From IMG/VR virus record IMGVR_UViG_3300006919_000061, positions 1 through 58,325 of that record: DNA of 58,325 nt; one strand, given 5' to 3'. The notes below the pieces were generated by a model, which made no database searches, had not been told where the DNA came from, and saw only the letters and a program-made list of their open reading frames with translations. Below, one piece after another: positions 37,824-49,800 of this stretch. Made by a program: the position numbers and the translations under genes. Every line of letters starts with the position of its first letter. Position 1 is the stretch's first letter. Origin of the DNA: a virus.

Positions 37824-40800
37824 AACCGCTGAAAGGACTTAACAGAGACGTTGCGCATGTAGACCAGCTCGCCGGTACTTACCGCCGGGCACGCAACATG
37901 ATTCTCGACGACCTCGCTGGCGCAATGGCCAACGAGCGCGCACCTGAACTGCTCCCTGCGCTTGACGGCACAGACGAGCGGTTTGCGAGTATGCAAATCT
38001 GTGGACAGTTTAAGGTGCCGGGTGACCGCGTTATTTTTGCAGTCCACTTCCGCTACTCTACAGAGTACAGCGTGTACGATGCTAACAAAGCAGAGCAGGT
38101 CCTTGAGATGCTGCCTGACGGCACGTTTACAGAGATTGCCCTTGGCCCGCAGGGTACGTTTGGCTTTGATGCGGGTGACCCGTTCCAAGGCGTAGGCTAC
38201 GTCAACGGTGCAGGAAACCTTGTGCTCGTGTACACTGATGGGTTTAACAAGCCTAGGTACATTCAGTACACTGGCACGCCATCTACTGAGCCATTCCTCG
38301 TATTCCCAGAGGCTAAGTTTCCTATGGCGCGCCCTGTGAAAGAAGGCGCAAACGATACTACCGGTAACATCCTTGCAGGCAACTACACCTTTATGATTGC
38401 CTATGAGGTGCAGGACGGCTCTGATAACCTGACGCAGTACGGACCTAGTATGGGCTCGTACCAGATTGGCGCAGGCAATACAGACGAGAACTTGCGGTTC
38501 CGTGGTTCGGCTAAGATGAAGTTCTACGGACTGGACACAAGCTACAACTACGCCCGTGTCTACGCTATTCGTGATTGGCAAGGCACCGAGACTGTTATCT
38601 ACGCCGACCGCTTTGCTATTACTGACGAGGACCAAGAGTGGACGTTTACTGGGCAGGAGGTTACTAACACTGCTAGCCTTACCACTGACGCCTTGTTGAT
38701 TCCTAGGCTTAGCTACACGTCTGCACAGACCGTGGCTGTTAGCGACGACCGCATGTTCTTGGCTAACCTGTCTACTGACGACATTTCGTACGAGGAAGGA
38801 CAGGCTGTTGCTAACAACATTAGCGTACACTGGACTACAGACGAGGAGGGGTTGTATTCTTTCCGCTGGGACCTTTCTCAGCTTGACAGCCCTGACCCCT
38901 TTTCGCAAGTTATCCTTAACAGTTACGACCTGCGCATTACGGACTACACGTCTCTTGATTGGTCCCCGTCTGCCTCTAATAGGAACGGTGCTGACAACGA
39001 GCTTAACACCGTTGGCGGGCAGAACCAACCTGACGACTTTCAAGGAATGCTTGGCGGCTTTATGCCCGGTGAGGTGTACGCGCTGTACATTGCTTTCCTT
39101 AAGAAAGACGGCACGTGGACGCAGGCGTTTCACATTCCCGGTGGTGGAGACGACGGAGACTATAGCAGTGCTGCTCGTTTGAATACAGCTACTGTTGCTA
39201 TTGAGAATGTAGACATCAATCAAGGCTCTGGCACTTGGAACATGCACGTATCCGGACGTCCGGGTTACACTGTTAACACGGCTGACGAGTACAGCAGTGC
39301 GCAGGTGTGGGTAGACGAGGGACTTGATAACACAGGCGTGCGTCACCACCTAATGCCAACGGCTAAGCAGCTGTGGCAATCTGTTAACGACGGCTACGGC
39401 GGCGAGTCTGACATGAACGTTAGCCCGTACAGCCACGAGTGGTGCAACCAGACACTAGGTTTGTACTTTGACAACGTTGTTATTCCGGCGTCTATTGCAA
39501 ATAAGGTGCAGGGCTACAAGATGTTTTACGCTAAGCCGCAGTCTGCAGTAGAGCGTCGCATCAAAGCATACGTTCCGACATGGCGTCACGACGATGACCG
39601 CCTGCGTATCTACGACCCGTACTTGTTGTTTACTAAGCCTCAAGTATCTGACTGGGATATTGAAGAGGTGTACAAGCGTATGTCTTATCTTGAGCAGGGC
39701 GGTCATACAATGCAATCTGCTAGTATTGAGGACTACGCGTACCTGCCTAACAACGTTATCTACGGAGACTTTGACAATGAGTTCCGTGAGTCAGTGCTGG
39801 GCATTGCGGTGTCGGGCGGTACCCCGTTTGACGTTGACCCGTCTACTGTGTGGGACGCAGGCTATCCGGGATTCACAGCAGGTACGCACCAAGAGAAGCT
39901 GGGAGTAATTAGCGTCACAGCCCGTGCTGGAGGCGGATGGCACGTGCAGTCTTCTTTTGACCAAAAGATTACACCGCCCGAAGACTCAAATGGTTTGTCT
40001 GTCGTTAATGACAACTTTGCGTCTGCGCTTGGGGGCTTCCACAATACTGTCGGTACTGCCCAACAGTGGGGCTACGACCACATGCCTAGTAAAAACAGCG
40101 TTAGTTACGGAGCTGTTTACGAGCATGGTGACCAGCCCGGTAATTCTGGGTCGACGTATTACCGAGCAGACGCTATTGATGCAGGCACTGCTAGTGGAGA
40201 CCTTCCTGATACCGCGTACCTTGGTTGGGGCGGTATGATGGGCTCTATGTCTGTCTTGTACCGCGACGAAGACAGCTACCACGTTGACTATGCTAACCGC
40301 CCGCTTGCAGCTACGCACGATTTGGTGCGAGTTGATGGGGCTGGTACGTACAAGTCTAACCAACCCGTGCGCGGTGGTGACACGTGGATTGCACCGGTAG
40401 TTGTAGAGTTTATGCACGGCGGTGATACTGCAAACACTGCCAATGTTGACGCTAACCCGACAACCGGGTTTGATACTATTGGTAAGTGTAGCTACTTTAC
40501 GTGGACGCACATCTTGCCTAGCAAGAACGACCTTGATGGTTACCTTGACACGCAAGACTTGGCAGACTCGTGGGGTGTTGCTTCTGGTAAGACGTTCTAC
40601 AATGGAGAGACGCTGAACAACTTTAACTTTGGTCAGCACTGGTCTTTGCTTAACGAGAAAAAGTCTGCGTACCCTGCAATAGAAGGGGCGCTTGAGTCTA
40701 ATAACTACCCTAATCGTATTATCCGTAGTAACAAGCAAAACTACGAATCTACTAAGGTGGCGTGGACACAGTTTGCAGCAGCGGACTACTACGACAATGC

Positions 40801-41950
40801 TCTCGGCAAAGGCCCCATCCAAAACATTGAGGACTACCAAGGTGACATTATCATCCATCACGAGGATGCTATCTTTAAGACGCGCAGCAAGTTTAACTTT
40901 GACGCGTCTGGCATGAGTGTGTTTGTGGGTACGGGTGACATCTTCCAAGCCCCACCGCAGGAATTGTTTGTGGATGCCGCTGGCTATGCAGGAATCTCGC
41001 ACTGGAGCCACGCGCTGTTGTCTCGCGCTGGGTACACGTGGGTAGACTTGCGTGCTGGACGTATCTTTAACTTGACTAACGGCCTTGAAGAGCTGTCTGC
41101 TAATGGCTTGCGTAACTTTATGCGCGAAGAGTTTGTTACAGCAGAGGGCTTGATGAACAATAACAGTAACATCTTTGAGAGTCAGGGCGGTGGGTTTACT
41201 ATTGGCTTTGACCCAGAGAACGACCGCTTATTGTTTAGTAAACGATACACTAACTCTGTAGCCGCAGCTGGCGGAGCTTTGTCCTACGCTACTGAAGGCC
41301 AAACTCTTAGCTACAGCCTGCGTAATAAATGCTGGGTTAGTAACCACACATACTGGCCTTTCCAATACTTCCAGACATATAACAACTTGTTTATGTGGAA
41401 CGAGGTAGACAACGGAGGGTACAGTTTGTCGTCTTCTACTAATGACCGAGGCGGTGTGTTTAAGATTAACGCAGCTGTTCCGGGCACGAACTACAATGCA
41501 GACGGTACAGTTAACGATACACCAGACACAAGCTTTGTAGACTGCGTGTTTAACATGGGCGGCGCTGCTAGCAAGGTCTGGCAGAACTTTAACTGGGTTA
41601 CTCGTAACGGCGAGGATGAAAGCAACCGCGACCGCACTGTTACATTTGACAGAGCTCGGGTGTACAACGACGACCAGTGCTCGTTTGAGAATAGCAACTT
41701 CCGCCTGACGGACAACCGTTGGCAGTGGAACGAGTTCCGAGACGACAGCCTTGCTGGAGCTACGGGTTGGTTTACTAATCTTGAAAACTTCCGGGACAAC
41801 AATGCTATTATGGATGATACCAAGCAGTGGTACGAGCGCCAGCGGTTTGTAAGTGAGTTCCTTGTTATTCGTCTTGAAACTTTGAATACTGATGGCAATC
41901 GCCTATATTTGTTGGATGTCGGGGCTACTGCACGTAAGGCTCGCCGCTAA
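37820..41950 (+). CDS. Tail muzzle / stabilisation protein
   Basis: This 1376-residue protein starts with the characteristic MKPLKGLNRDVAHVDQLAGT, then YRRARNMILDD, seen in tail-hub proteins related to P22 gp10 and to the muzzle of crAss-like phages. The body is beta-propeller-like with repeats containing NADEYSSAQVW and many Trp/Tyr/Asp turns, and ends in a basic ARKARR tail. It closes the tail tip and holds the genome until injection. Its size is normal for the crAss-like muzzle. Confidence 0.85.
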   Translation: MKPLKGLNRDVAHVDQLAGTYRRARNMILDDLAGAMANERAPELLPALDGTDERFASMQICGQFKVPGDRVIFAVHFRYSTEYSVYDANKAEQVLEMLPDGTFTEIALGPQGTFGFDAGDPFQGVGYVNGAGNLVLVYTDGFNKPRYIQYTGTPSTEPFLVFPEAKFPMARPVKEGANDTTGNILAGNYTFMIAYEVQDGSDNLTQYGPSMGSYQIGAGNTDENLRFRGSAKMKFYGLDTSYNYARVYAIRDWQGTETVIYADRFAITDEDQEWTFTGQEVTNTASLTTDALLIPRLSYTSAQTVAVSDDRMFLANLSTDDISYEEGQAVANNISVHWTTDEEGLYSFRWDLSQLDSPDPFSQVILNSYDLRITDYTSLDWSPSASNRNGADNELNTVGGQNQPDDFQGMLGGFMPGEVYALYIAFLKKDGTWTQAFHIPGGGDDGDYSSAARLNTATVAIENVDINQGSGTWNMHVSGRPGYTVNTADEYSSAQVWVDEGLDNTGVRHHLMPTAKQLWQSVNDGYGGESDMNVSPYSHEWCNQTLGLYFDNVVIPASIANKVQGYKMFYAKPQSAVERRIKAYVPTWRHDDDRLRIYDPYLLFTKPQVSDWDIEEVYKRMSYLEQGGHTMQSASIEDYAYLPNNVIYGDFDNEFRESVLGIAVSGGTPFDVDPSTVWDAGYPGFTAGTHQEKLGVISVTARAGGGWHVQSSFDQKITPPEDSNGLSVVNDNFASALGGFHNTVGTAQQWGYDHMPSKNSVSYGAVYEHGDQPGNSGSTYYRADAIDAGTASGDLPDTAYLGWGGMMGSMSVLYRDEDSYHVDYANRPLAATHDLVRVDGAGTYKSNQPVRGGDTWIAPVVVEFMHGGDTANTANVDANPTTGFDTIGKCSYFTWTHILPSKNDLDGYLDTQDLADSWGVASGKTFYNGETLNNFNFGQHWSLLNEKKSAYPAIEGALESNNYPNRIIRSNKQNYESTKVAWTQFAAADYYDNALGKGPIQNIEDYQGDIIIHHEDAIFKTRSKFNFDASGMSVFVGTGDIFQAPPQELFVDAAGYAGISHWSHALLSRAGYTWVDLRAGRIFNLTNGLEELSANGLRNFMREEFVTAEGLMNNNSNIFESQGGGFTIGFDPENDRLLFSKRYTNSVAAAGGALSYATEGQTLSYSLRNKCWVSNHTYWPFQYFQTYNNLFMWNEVDNGGYSLSSSTNDRGGVFKINAAVPGTNYNADGTVNDTPDTSFVDCVFNMGGAASKVWQNFNWVTRNGEDESNRDRTVTFDRARVYNDDQCSFENSNFRLTDNRWQWNEFRDDSLAGATGWFTNLENFRDNNAIMDDTKQWYERQRFVSEFLVIRLETLNTDGNRLYLLDVGATARKARR

Positions 41951-41967
41951 TAATATACATTACTACT

Positions 41968-42951
41968 ATGGAGCGTAAGCGACTTAAGAAATATTCAGGC
42001 GGTGCTCAAACTAAGCCGACGGGAGCGTTTACTCAAGGAGCTGGGTTTACTGGTACTGCACTGGGCCAAGGCCTTGGAATGTTCGGCGGTATGGCTGGTT
42101 CTGCTATTGCACAGGCCGACCAAGCTGACGGTCACATGTCAACTGGTGGTGCACTGGGTAGCGGCGCTCTTAAGGGAGCATCTATGGGTATGGCCCTTGG
42201 TCCTGCTGGCGCTCTCATTGGTGCAGGCATTGGCGCAATTGGCGGTCTGATGCAGCGTAACAAGTTTAACGAAGAGTCACGTCGGCAGGAAGAGGCAGAG
42301 CAGGAAGCAGAGCGCCGTCGCAATGCTATGGAAGAGCAGATGAAGCTGCAGCAAATGAATGCTGCGCTTGACGCATTTCCTGTCAAGGGTTCTAGCACTC
42401 CTCGTTTTAACATGGGTGGACTTACAGACCCGCCCGGGGGTGAGCGTTACTTTGCTATGCCTAACTACGGCAACAGCATGGACCCTAACGCTAAGCCGTC
42501 TATGGATTTCTACATGGACGGACAGCTCATGCCTTCTACGGACTTTGCAAAGCAGTTGCCCGCTGGCATAAACATTAACGACATTGCAGCTTACGGTTAC
42601 CAGAAGGCAAAACCTACGTACAGCCCTAAGTCTGGCTGGAGCTACTCTGGTCAGAATGACTACATGGAAGACTTTGCTCGCATGCAGGCTGGTGAGTACA
42701 AGCTGGGTGGTATGACGCTTGGCCCGCAGTACGAGGCAGAAGGCGGTGAGATGATTCAGTACCAGAAGGGCGACACGCCTAAGGTATTTGGTAAGGGCGG
42801 CATCTCTGAGGTGAGCTCGCAGGAATACGAAATCAAAGGACCTAGCCACAAGCAGGGAGGCGTAGATATGTCCGACGACAAAGGTGCGCGCATCTACAGC
42901 AACAAGCTGACGGTAGACGCTGCACTTATGGAAAAGCTAAGTAAGCTCTGA
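41968..42951 (+). CDS. Cargo/ejection protein 1, 327 residues
   Basis: The N-terminus has a Gly/Ala-rich membrane-active stretch (residues about 15-95: GQGLGMFGGMAGSAIAQ and LGPAGALIGAGIGAIGGLMQ), then a charged helix (95-125) and a C-terminal domain with EYEIKGPSHKQGGVDMSDDK. This combination is typical of cargo proteins ejected from crAss-like capsids. The Gly-rich helices may insert into the host envelope. Its stop overlaps the next start (TGATG). Confidence 0.7.
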   Translation: MERKRLKKYSGGAQTKPTGAFTQGAGFTGTALGQGLGMFGGMAGSAIAQADQADGHMSTGGALGSGALKGASMGMALGPAGALIGAGIGAIGGLMQRNKFNEESRRQEEAEQEAERRRNAMEEQMKLQQMNAALDAFPVKGSSTPRFNMGGLTDPPGGERYFAMPNYGNSMDPNAKPSMDFYMDGQLMPSTDFAKQLPAGININDIAAYGYQKAKPTYSPKSGWSYSGQNDYMEDFARMQAGEYKLGGMTLGPQYEAEGGEMIQYQKGDTPKVFGKGGISEVSSQEYEIKGPSHKQGGVDMSDDKGARIYSNKLTVDAALMEKLSKL

Positions 42952-44867
42952 TGGCTAAGAAGAATACATACGCTGCTATGATGAAGCAGCTCTCTGGTAA
43001 GAAAGCCAAGTACGAAAAAGGACTGGCAGAGGCAAACCGCACGGGAAACCGTAGCGGTATTGCTGATTATAGCCGCAGGCTGCAACAGCTGACTGCTGGC
43101 ATGGACGAGCTGTTTGACGCTCAGGAAGCTGGCAAGCAGAAGAAGATGTACGGCGGTAAGACCAAGTACAACGATGGCGGCTTTACTGCCAAGCAGTATC
43201 AAGACTACCTTGACCATAAGCGTTACAACCGCAAGCAGGGGTATGGAGAGATTGTAACTAACCCGCACCTCAAAGCGATGGTTCCTTTGTTTGAGGCTGC
43301 TATGGCTGCAGGCATCGACCCGCTCCAAGGCTGGGACGGCACGTCTACTGGTACCTTTGGTACTAAATATGAGCAAGAGACTATTGATAACCCCAACCTT
43401 GTTGTAGAGGATGCAGGGTTTACAGCTAGTGACTACACTCGCTACAAGAACTTTGAGAAGGCTCGTAAGACTAGCAGGGGAATCTTTAAGCCAGAGGAGC
43501 TCACTGCAATGAGCGCTTTGGGTCAGAAGATTTATGCCGCACAGCAGATGGGCATTGACCCGTCTAAAGGCTTTGATGGCATCCCGCGTGACGTTCGTAC
43601 TGACGAGCAGCGCCTTGCTGACCAACGGCAGGGAGAAGCTGACAAAGTTATTAAGTCTACCCAAGGTAAGGACAACCCTTACTCAGACATCACTAACAGT
43701 GACCGAGTTACGGCAGTTCCTTACGACGGCACTCCCGGTGCGTATGTGCGCGACGGCAAGATGTTTGTCAATTCTGTTCGTGCTGGTGGAGCCAACATTC
43801 TGACAGAGCCTCAGCTTAAGGACTGGAAAAATAACGGCCTTAACACGTATCTTGAGAACCTCAATCAGGGCGTGTATGGCGCCCGTAGGCAGTCTAACGT
43901 AAACCCGAATCAGGGTGTTATGACTGGCGGAGTACAAACAAGCGGAGACAATACTCCGGGTGCACCGGGTGTTGACGCCAACGGCAACCAAGTACTTGAC
44001 ACTGTAACAATTACCCCGGGGCCTACACCTGCTCCAGCACCTGCACCTGCACCGCAAACTGGTGGTACGGCTGCAGCTCCACAGCGTCCTGAGTTTACGC
44101 CTATCGAGCCTCTTGATATGCTTGGACCTGAGCGTATCCTTAACACTGCTAAGGGTGACGCGTACTACCCCGGCGGTGTTCAACGTAACATCCTCGGTGG
44201 TCCTCAAGACTTGTCTACTGACCCCGCTATTCCTACAAAGACTACGCGCATGCGTGAGTTTCGGGATAAGATTGGTGACGGTATCAAAGCTAATCCGCAG
44301 GCTCTTGGTATGCTGGCCGGTGGCCTTGCACAGATGTTGCCTACGATGGCTAGCATGAAGCAGATGAAGAACCTTGAGGGTCCTGTGGATATGCCGATGC
44401 AGCGTGTGCAGGCTATGAACACCGACATTCAGGTGGGCAAGCAGATGCAGCAGATTAAAGATGCAGAGGCACGTAGTGCTGCTGCTATCGCGGCTAACGT
44501 ATCTAACCCTGTGGTTGCAGCTGCTATGCGGCGTGCAGGTCAGCAGGCTACACAGAGGTCTATGGCTAACCTGCTTGGCAACGAGGCTACGCAAGAAGCA
44601 CAGATGCGCAATCAGAACCTGCGCATGATGAACGACACTATCAACCAGAACGCAATGATTCAAGCACAGAATCAGCAGCGTGGCGTTGACTTTGAGAATG
44701 ACCGTATTGCGTCTTTGAACCGTATGCGTCAAAGCATGGGACAGACGTTGGGCGGTATGTACACGGACTTCCAGCGTGCAGCTCTTGACCGTGAGAAACT
44801 AAAGTACATGCGTGAGGCGTACGACCCGTACAACCTTGGCGCAACTGATGAAGAACGCAACCAGTAA
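42951..44867 (+). CDS. Cargo/ejection protein 2, 638 residues
   Basis: The N-terminal part is helical with KKNTYAAMMKQLSGKKAKYE, the middle has ring-like or globular segments, and a Pro/Ala hinge (PAPAPAPAPQ, residues about 355-370) leads to a long helical C-terminal half. That half (about 440-620) is rich in Ala, Gln and Met (AEARSAAAIAANVSNPVVAA; QQATQRSMANLLGNEA), as in ejected virion proteins. It probably travels with the next two proteins into the host. The next start overlaps by one base (TAATG). Confidence 0.7.
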   Translation: MAKKNTYAAMMKQLSGKKAKYEKGLAEANRTGNRSGIADYSRRLQQLTAGMDELFDAQEAGKQKKMYGGKTKYNDGGFTAKQYQDYLDHKRYNRKQGYGEIVTNPHLKAMVPLFEAAMAAGIDPLQGWDGTSTGTFGTKYEQETIDNPNLVVEDAGFTASDYTRYKNFEKARKTSRGIFKPEELTAMSALGQKIYAAQQMGIDPSKGFDGIPRDVRTDEQRLADQRQGEADKVIKSTQGKDNPYSDITNSDRVTAVPYDGTPGAYVRDGKMFVNSVRAGGANILTEPQLKDWKNNGLNTYLENLNQGVYGARRQSNVNPNQGVMTGGVQTSGDNTPGAPGVDANGNQVLDTVTITPGPTPAPAPAPAPQTGGTAAAPQRPEFTPIEPLDMLGPERILNTAKGDAYYPGGVQRNILGGPQDLSTDPAIPTKTTRMREFRDKIGDGIKANPQALGMLAGGLAQMLPTMASMKQMKNLEGPVDMPMQRVQAMNTDIQVGKQMQQIKDAEARSAAAIAANVSNPVVAAAMRRAGQQATQRSMANLLGNEATQEAQMRNQNLRMMNDTINQNAMIQAQNQQRGVDFENDRIASLNRMRQSMGQTLGGMYTDFQRAALDREKLKYMREAYDPYNLGATDEERNQ

Positions 44868-46783
44868 TGTCTGTATTTGACAAGTTCCGGGCTAACCCCT
44901 ACGTTAGCACCTACATTGGCGCACCCGTCAACGAAATGGCTCAAGCTATGGCAGCTCGCACACAGCGGGCTGACCAGTTCTATGCGCAAGAGGATGCACT
45001 GGAGGATGCCTTCCGGCAAGACTCGCACCTCAAGCAGGACGACACAATGTTTAACGAGGCGCAGAAAGAAATCCGCGCACAGATTGAGGAGCTCTCTAAG
45101 AACCCTCACCAGAGCCAACGGCAGATTAAAGCACTGTCTCGTCAGTATGCTAACAACGACAACCTAAAGGTTGCTCGTAGTAACTACAGGGCGTACCAAG
45201 ACTGGCAGACTAAGTTTGACGAGGACCCCACTAAGTTTGGAGGCGACGTCGTTGCCGGTATTGCCGCTAGTAAACTTGCTAATTATGGTGGTGCTGCTGC
45301 TGGAGACAAGCTAAAGTTTGATTCTCTGTACGAGCACAAGGACATTAACAAGACGCTGACTGACGCTGCTAAGACTATCAAGCAGCAGCAGGACGTTATC
45401 CAGACTATTGACGGTCGCTTCCTTAACACGAAGACTAAGAAGTACATTACGCCCGAGCAAGCATCGCAGGTGCTTATGGGTACGTTGATGAACGACCCGA
45501 CGATTGTTAAGCAAATCCAAGAGGCAGCTGGCTTCTACGGCATGGACCCGCAAGCATACGCGTTGCAGTTGATTCAGCCGCAGGTGTCTGCTATTACTAA
45601 CCCGCAGTACGACATTAAAAGCCAAGCTCTTCCTAAGGAAGGCAAGGGCAGCGGTAGCGGTGGTAGCGGCTTCGGTACTGGCGTTGGTGCTACGCACGCA
45701 GGCCCGTCTATGGTTGACGAGACGCACGGCGCGTTCCGTGGCATGAATGCAAAAGACATCATTAACAAACTGCGTACCGACGAGGGCGCCGAGAACGATG
45801 TAGTGAAGCAGGAGTTTGTTGAGTTCTACACCAACCAGCTCGGACAAGAGGCTGCTAGCGTGCAAGACAAGCACCTTGTTGAGTACATTGAACAGAATGG
45901 CATGGACGCTATCCATGAGATGGAGATGGGTAACACGACTAACTACAAGCAGTGGCACCTTGAAAAGTATGGAGAAGTTGGCAATATTAGCAGCACGCTT
46001 GAGCGTAAGCTGAGCAGCGCTGGCGTAAACGACTGGTTTGGTGACGCTTACGGCGACGGTGCAGGTAATGCTTTTGCAGATAAGTACACCAACACGACTA
46101 CCAATATGGTTATCGAGGACGCGCACATTGCTCTGCAGGACATGGGCTACAGCGCTGGTGATGTTACTAAGCTTCGTCAGAACGCCTTTACTCAGCTTCT
46201 TGGTCAGGCACAGATTGAGATGCTTGACCCTGAGACTGGTAGGCCTGTCAAGAAGGGACAAGAAGACTTTGCTGAAGCAGGGTACACTGACGGCGAGCTT
46301 ATTGGCTTTGGACAATCTTCAGATTACGCAGAATTTAAGGTCAAGAATGCTGAAGGTGTCGAAGAAATTGTGTATATTAAGATGCCGGCAGACCGCTTTG
46401 GTCTTACCGCTCAGCGCTTCAATCAAGGTATTGCAAAGGGCTACGGTGACGGCAAGAACGTTAACTACGCACAACTCGGTAAGTCAGCTATGGGACTCAA
46501 CCCGCAACTTGGAGCAGAGGCACGTACAGCAACGTCACGCGCATTTAATGGTGACACTGATGTAACTATCCCGTTGTCTCGTTTCTCTAACCGCATGGAT
46601 GGCATGGCCACCTTGGTGCGAGATGCTGACGGTGACTACACCGTAAACGTTAACGGCAAGAACATGTTGGCTAGCAACCCAGCGGCTGCTGCTACTCTTA
46701 CAAACGCTATCAATTCACAAGACGCCAGTACACTTGCTGGTATCTTGTCTGGCATTGGTGTCGAGCTGAATAAAACACAGTGA
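44867..46783 (+). CDS. Cargo/ejection protein 3, 638 residues
   Basis: This protein starts MSVFDKFRANPYVSTYIGAP. Helical regions (about 20-110 and 160-250) are followed by a Gly/Ser-rich hinge (residues about 258-275, GSGSGGSGFG) and a mixed C-terminal domain with several acidic loops. It sits between cargo protein 2 and the giant RNA-polymerase-bearing protein, as cargo proteins do in crAss-like genomes. I see no enzymatic motif. Confidence 0.7.
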   Translation: MSVFDKFRANPYVSTYIGAPVNEMAQAMAARTQRADQFYAQEDALEDAFRQDSHLKQDDTMFNEAQKEIRAQIEELSKNPHQSQRQIKALSRQYANNDNLKVARSNYRAYQDWQTKFDEDPTKFGGDVVAGIAASKLANYGGAAAGDKLKFDSLYEHKDINKTLTDAAKTIKQQQDVIQTIDGRFLNTKTKKYITPEQASQVLMGTLMNDPTIVKQIQEAAGFYGMDPQAYALQLIQPQVSAITNPQYDIKSQALPKEGKGSGSGGSGFGTGVGATHAGPSMVDETHGAFRGMNAKDIINKLRTDEGAENDVVKQEFVEFYTNQLGQEAASVQDKHLVEYIEQNGMDAIHEMEMGNTTNYKQWHLEKYGEVGNISSTLERKLSSAGVNDWFGDAYGDGAGNAFADKYTNTTTNMVIEDAHIALQDMGYSAGDVTKLRQNAFTQLLGQAQIEMLDPETGRPVKKGQEDFAEAGYTDGELIGFGQSSDYAEFKVKNAEGVEEIVYIKMPADRFGLTAQRFNQGIAKGYGDGKNVNYAQLGKSAMGLNPQLGAEARTATSRAFNGDTDVTIPLSRFSNRMDGMATLVRDADGDYTVNVNGKNMLASNPAAAATLTNAINSQDASTLAGILSGIGVELNKTQ

Positions 46784-46815
46784 CGGCACACCCAACCTAC
46801 ACAGCACACTAAGTA

Positions 46816-49800
46816 ATGTCTGAGGAGAACACCACGGATGGGGGAACTAATACCCCGAACCAAGAAACATCAGGAAATTCTATATCGAATACCCCTGAGT
46901 ACGGTCTGAACTTTAACAACCTTTCCTTTAGCCAAGGGCCTACCGAGCAGGTACGGAGCTTTGACGAGACCAAGGAGTTCATGGACGACACGACACAGTT
47001 CGGTCGCTATGATAACTTTGAGTCTGCGGCTCTGAACCAGTCTGGCTGGGAGGCACTGGGCCGTGGAGCTATGAACGCTGTGGGCGAAGTCGTCGGCGGT
47101 GGTATGGAAGGTATCGGTGCGCTGTTCAACTGGAACACGCTGACCGACCCTAAGAACACGGAGCGCAACTTCCTTGAGATGCTCGGCCAAGAGGTGCGGG
47201 GTAGCTTTGAGGATGGCAACGAAATCTACGACCTGCGGGCTGGAGAGACTATGGACGTGATGAACGTCAAGTGGTGGGCTAAGAACCTGCCGTCTCTTGC
47301 GTCTACTGCTTCTATGTTTGTGCCCGGTATGGGTGCTGGCTTTGTTGCTGCTAAGGTTCTGTCAAAGGCAGGACGCACGCTGAACAAGATTAACAAGATT
47401 GGTAAGACTTTGGACAAGGCTGAGGAGCTGGCTAGTGTTGCCAAGGCTGGTAACATTGGTTCTGCTGTCGGTCGTCAGTTTGGTGGTGCTGTGGCCATGC
47501 GTCACGCAGAGAACATGCGTTCTGCGCACGACGTGTACGAGCAGGCTTACGCTGACATTGCTAATTCTGACGGAGGCGTCGAGCAGTTCAAGGGCACTAC
47601 TGCATGGCGTGCTGCTGTTGAAGAGTTGGGACACCAACCTACTAAGGAAGAGCTTGCTGAGTACGTGGCAGGACAAGCCTCGTTGCAGTCCTACAAGGTA
47701 AACAGCCTGAACATTGGCTTTGACCTCCTGCACATGGGTGCACTCTCAAAGGCCCTCAAGGGTACGCGGGGTGTGCGTCGTGGGCTCAAGGGCGCTAAGC
47801 AAAAGGCAGCAGCTGCTGGTAAAGAGCTGACGCGTAAGCAGCGTAACATCGCACGGGCTAAGGGTCTGAGCGCTACGTTGTTTGAAGCTGGTACCGAGGG
47901 TATTGAGGAAGCTGTTAACTTTATTGGTGAGAACGAAGGTCGTTACCTTGGCCGTCAGATTTCTGGAGGCGAGCAAACTAAGTTTGGTGACCGTTTCAAT
48001 GAGTACGTTGCTGATGACCACTTGTGGGAGTCTGCATTCCTTGGCGCTCTCGGTGGAGGCGTGATGGCAGGTGGCGGCTCTCTTGTTGGCCGTGGCAAGG
48101 CTACGCGTAACCATGAGAAAATCATGGAGCAGATTGAGACGCGTAAGAAAGCCCTTGCTGAGATTGGTAAAAAGGTTGATGCCGCTAGTAAGACTGGTGA
48201 CGTTCGTGCGCAGCGTGAGGCTGTGCGTGAGGCCGTTACTGCAGAGGCTTTTGGAATGGGAGCCGAGTCTGCGTACAGCGGAACGGCTGACCTGCTGGAG
48301 ATTCAGTTGGCTCAGTTTGAGGAGGCACTGCGCGAAGAGGGTCACAGCCCTCGCATGATTGAGCAGACGCTTAACGACATTGCTAACCAGTTTAACACTG
48401 CTGAGCAGTCTGTTGAGAAGGGACAGCTTGTGGTGCAAGAGCTCGGCCTCGATGAGGACACGGGCATGGAGGTAATGAACCAACTCCTGCAACACGACTT
48501 TGTCGCTAACAAGATTGCAAACAAGCGCCAAGCTAACACTCGTAAGCTGCAGGGTCTGCCCAAGAGCGAAGAGCGTAAGCGGGAGATTATGTGGCACTAC
48601 CTCAACGAATACCTGAATAAGGAAGAGGAGCAGGATGCCAAGGTAATCGAGCGGCTTGAGGAAGCTATGGGCGGCCGAGAAGCTGTGCAGGCTATGACCG
48701 AGCGCATTGTTGGTAAGGTTGAGCAGAACACTACGGTTGACACAGCCGCTGTTGCTGCAGCAAACGAAAAGCTTGACCTTGCTATGGCTAAGGTCGAAAG
48801 CCTTAAGGCTGCAGTTGCTAACCAGTCAGACAACGAGGCTGCTAAGCGTCAACTGGCTGATGAGTTGATTGAAGCTAACGCTGCGGTAGAGGCTGCAAAG
48901 GCTGGTGTCGAGACTGCTAAGGCAGGTACTACAGAAGACATTGTTACCGAGGGCACGCCTATCCAAGAGGTTGGTGAGAACAAAGCAGACGATGTTTTGC
49001 AGAGCGAGATTGAGCTGGACTTCCAAGAAGCTGAGCTTGCTAAGCAGCGTGCTGCATTCTTGAGTGACGAGAACATCGACAAGCTGGTCGAGAAGTCTGA
49101 GGAGCGCAGGGCTGCTAAAGATAAAGAGCGCACTAAGCGGCGTAAGGAAGCTAAGGAAGAAGCTAAGACTAAGGAGGAGCTCGAGGCGCTGAAGAAGACT
49201 GCCGAGACTGTTGAGGAAGAGCAAGAGATTGACGATGCCTTGACGGACATGGTCAACCAAGCTAAGAACAACGAGACCCAGAAGGAACAAGAGCGTAGCA
49301 AGGATGTACAAGTTCCGACTGAGGTACAGAAGGATATTGATACGCTGCTTGAAAACAGCAAGTATGTACAGCTAAACGAGGATGGCTCGGCTTACGTTGA
49401 TAGCCGTACAGGTCAGCGGTACGTCCGCACGACTACGTGGATGAAGGGACCGAACGCTGCAGAGGAGTCTTTCTCTGACACGTTTGGTATTCCGTCCTCT
49501 AACATTGGTAACTCTGTTGACGAGTTTGTCCGTGACTTTATGGACGGCAATGTGCGCGCACCAGAGGCATACCCCCACTTGCCCGTTGAGCATCAAGAGA
49601 AGCTGGCACTGCAACTCATGGAGTTGGAGGCACAGTTTGTTGCTAACGGTGAGAAGGTTATTGCTAAAGACGTCGTGCTGTTTAACGACATGGATGTCAG
49701 CAACTTAGACCCTAGTGCGTCTGGTGTTGCTGGTACGGTTGACCTGTTGACTGTAGACGCCGAAGGTAACTTCCGTGTCTATGACATGAAGACCATCCGT

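Noticed and set aside
46784-46815. A separate promoter or terminator between cargo gene 3 and the giant gene
   Set aside because: The 32-nt gap contains no hairpin with U-run and no consensus boxes; co-transcription is more likely.
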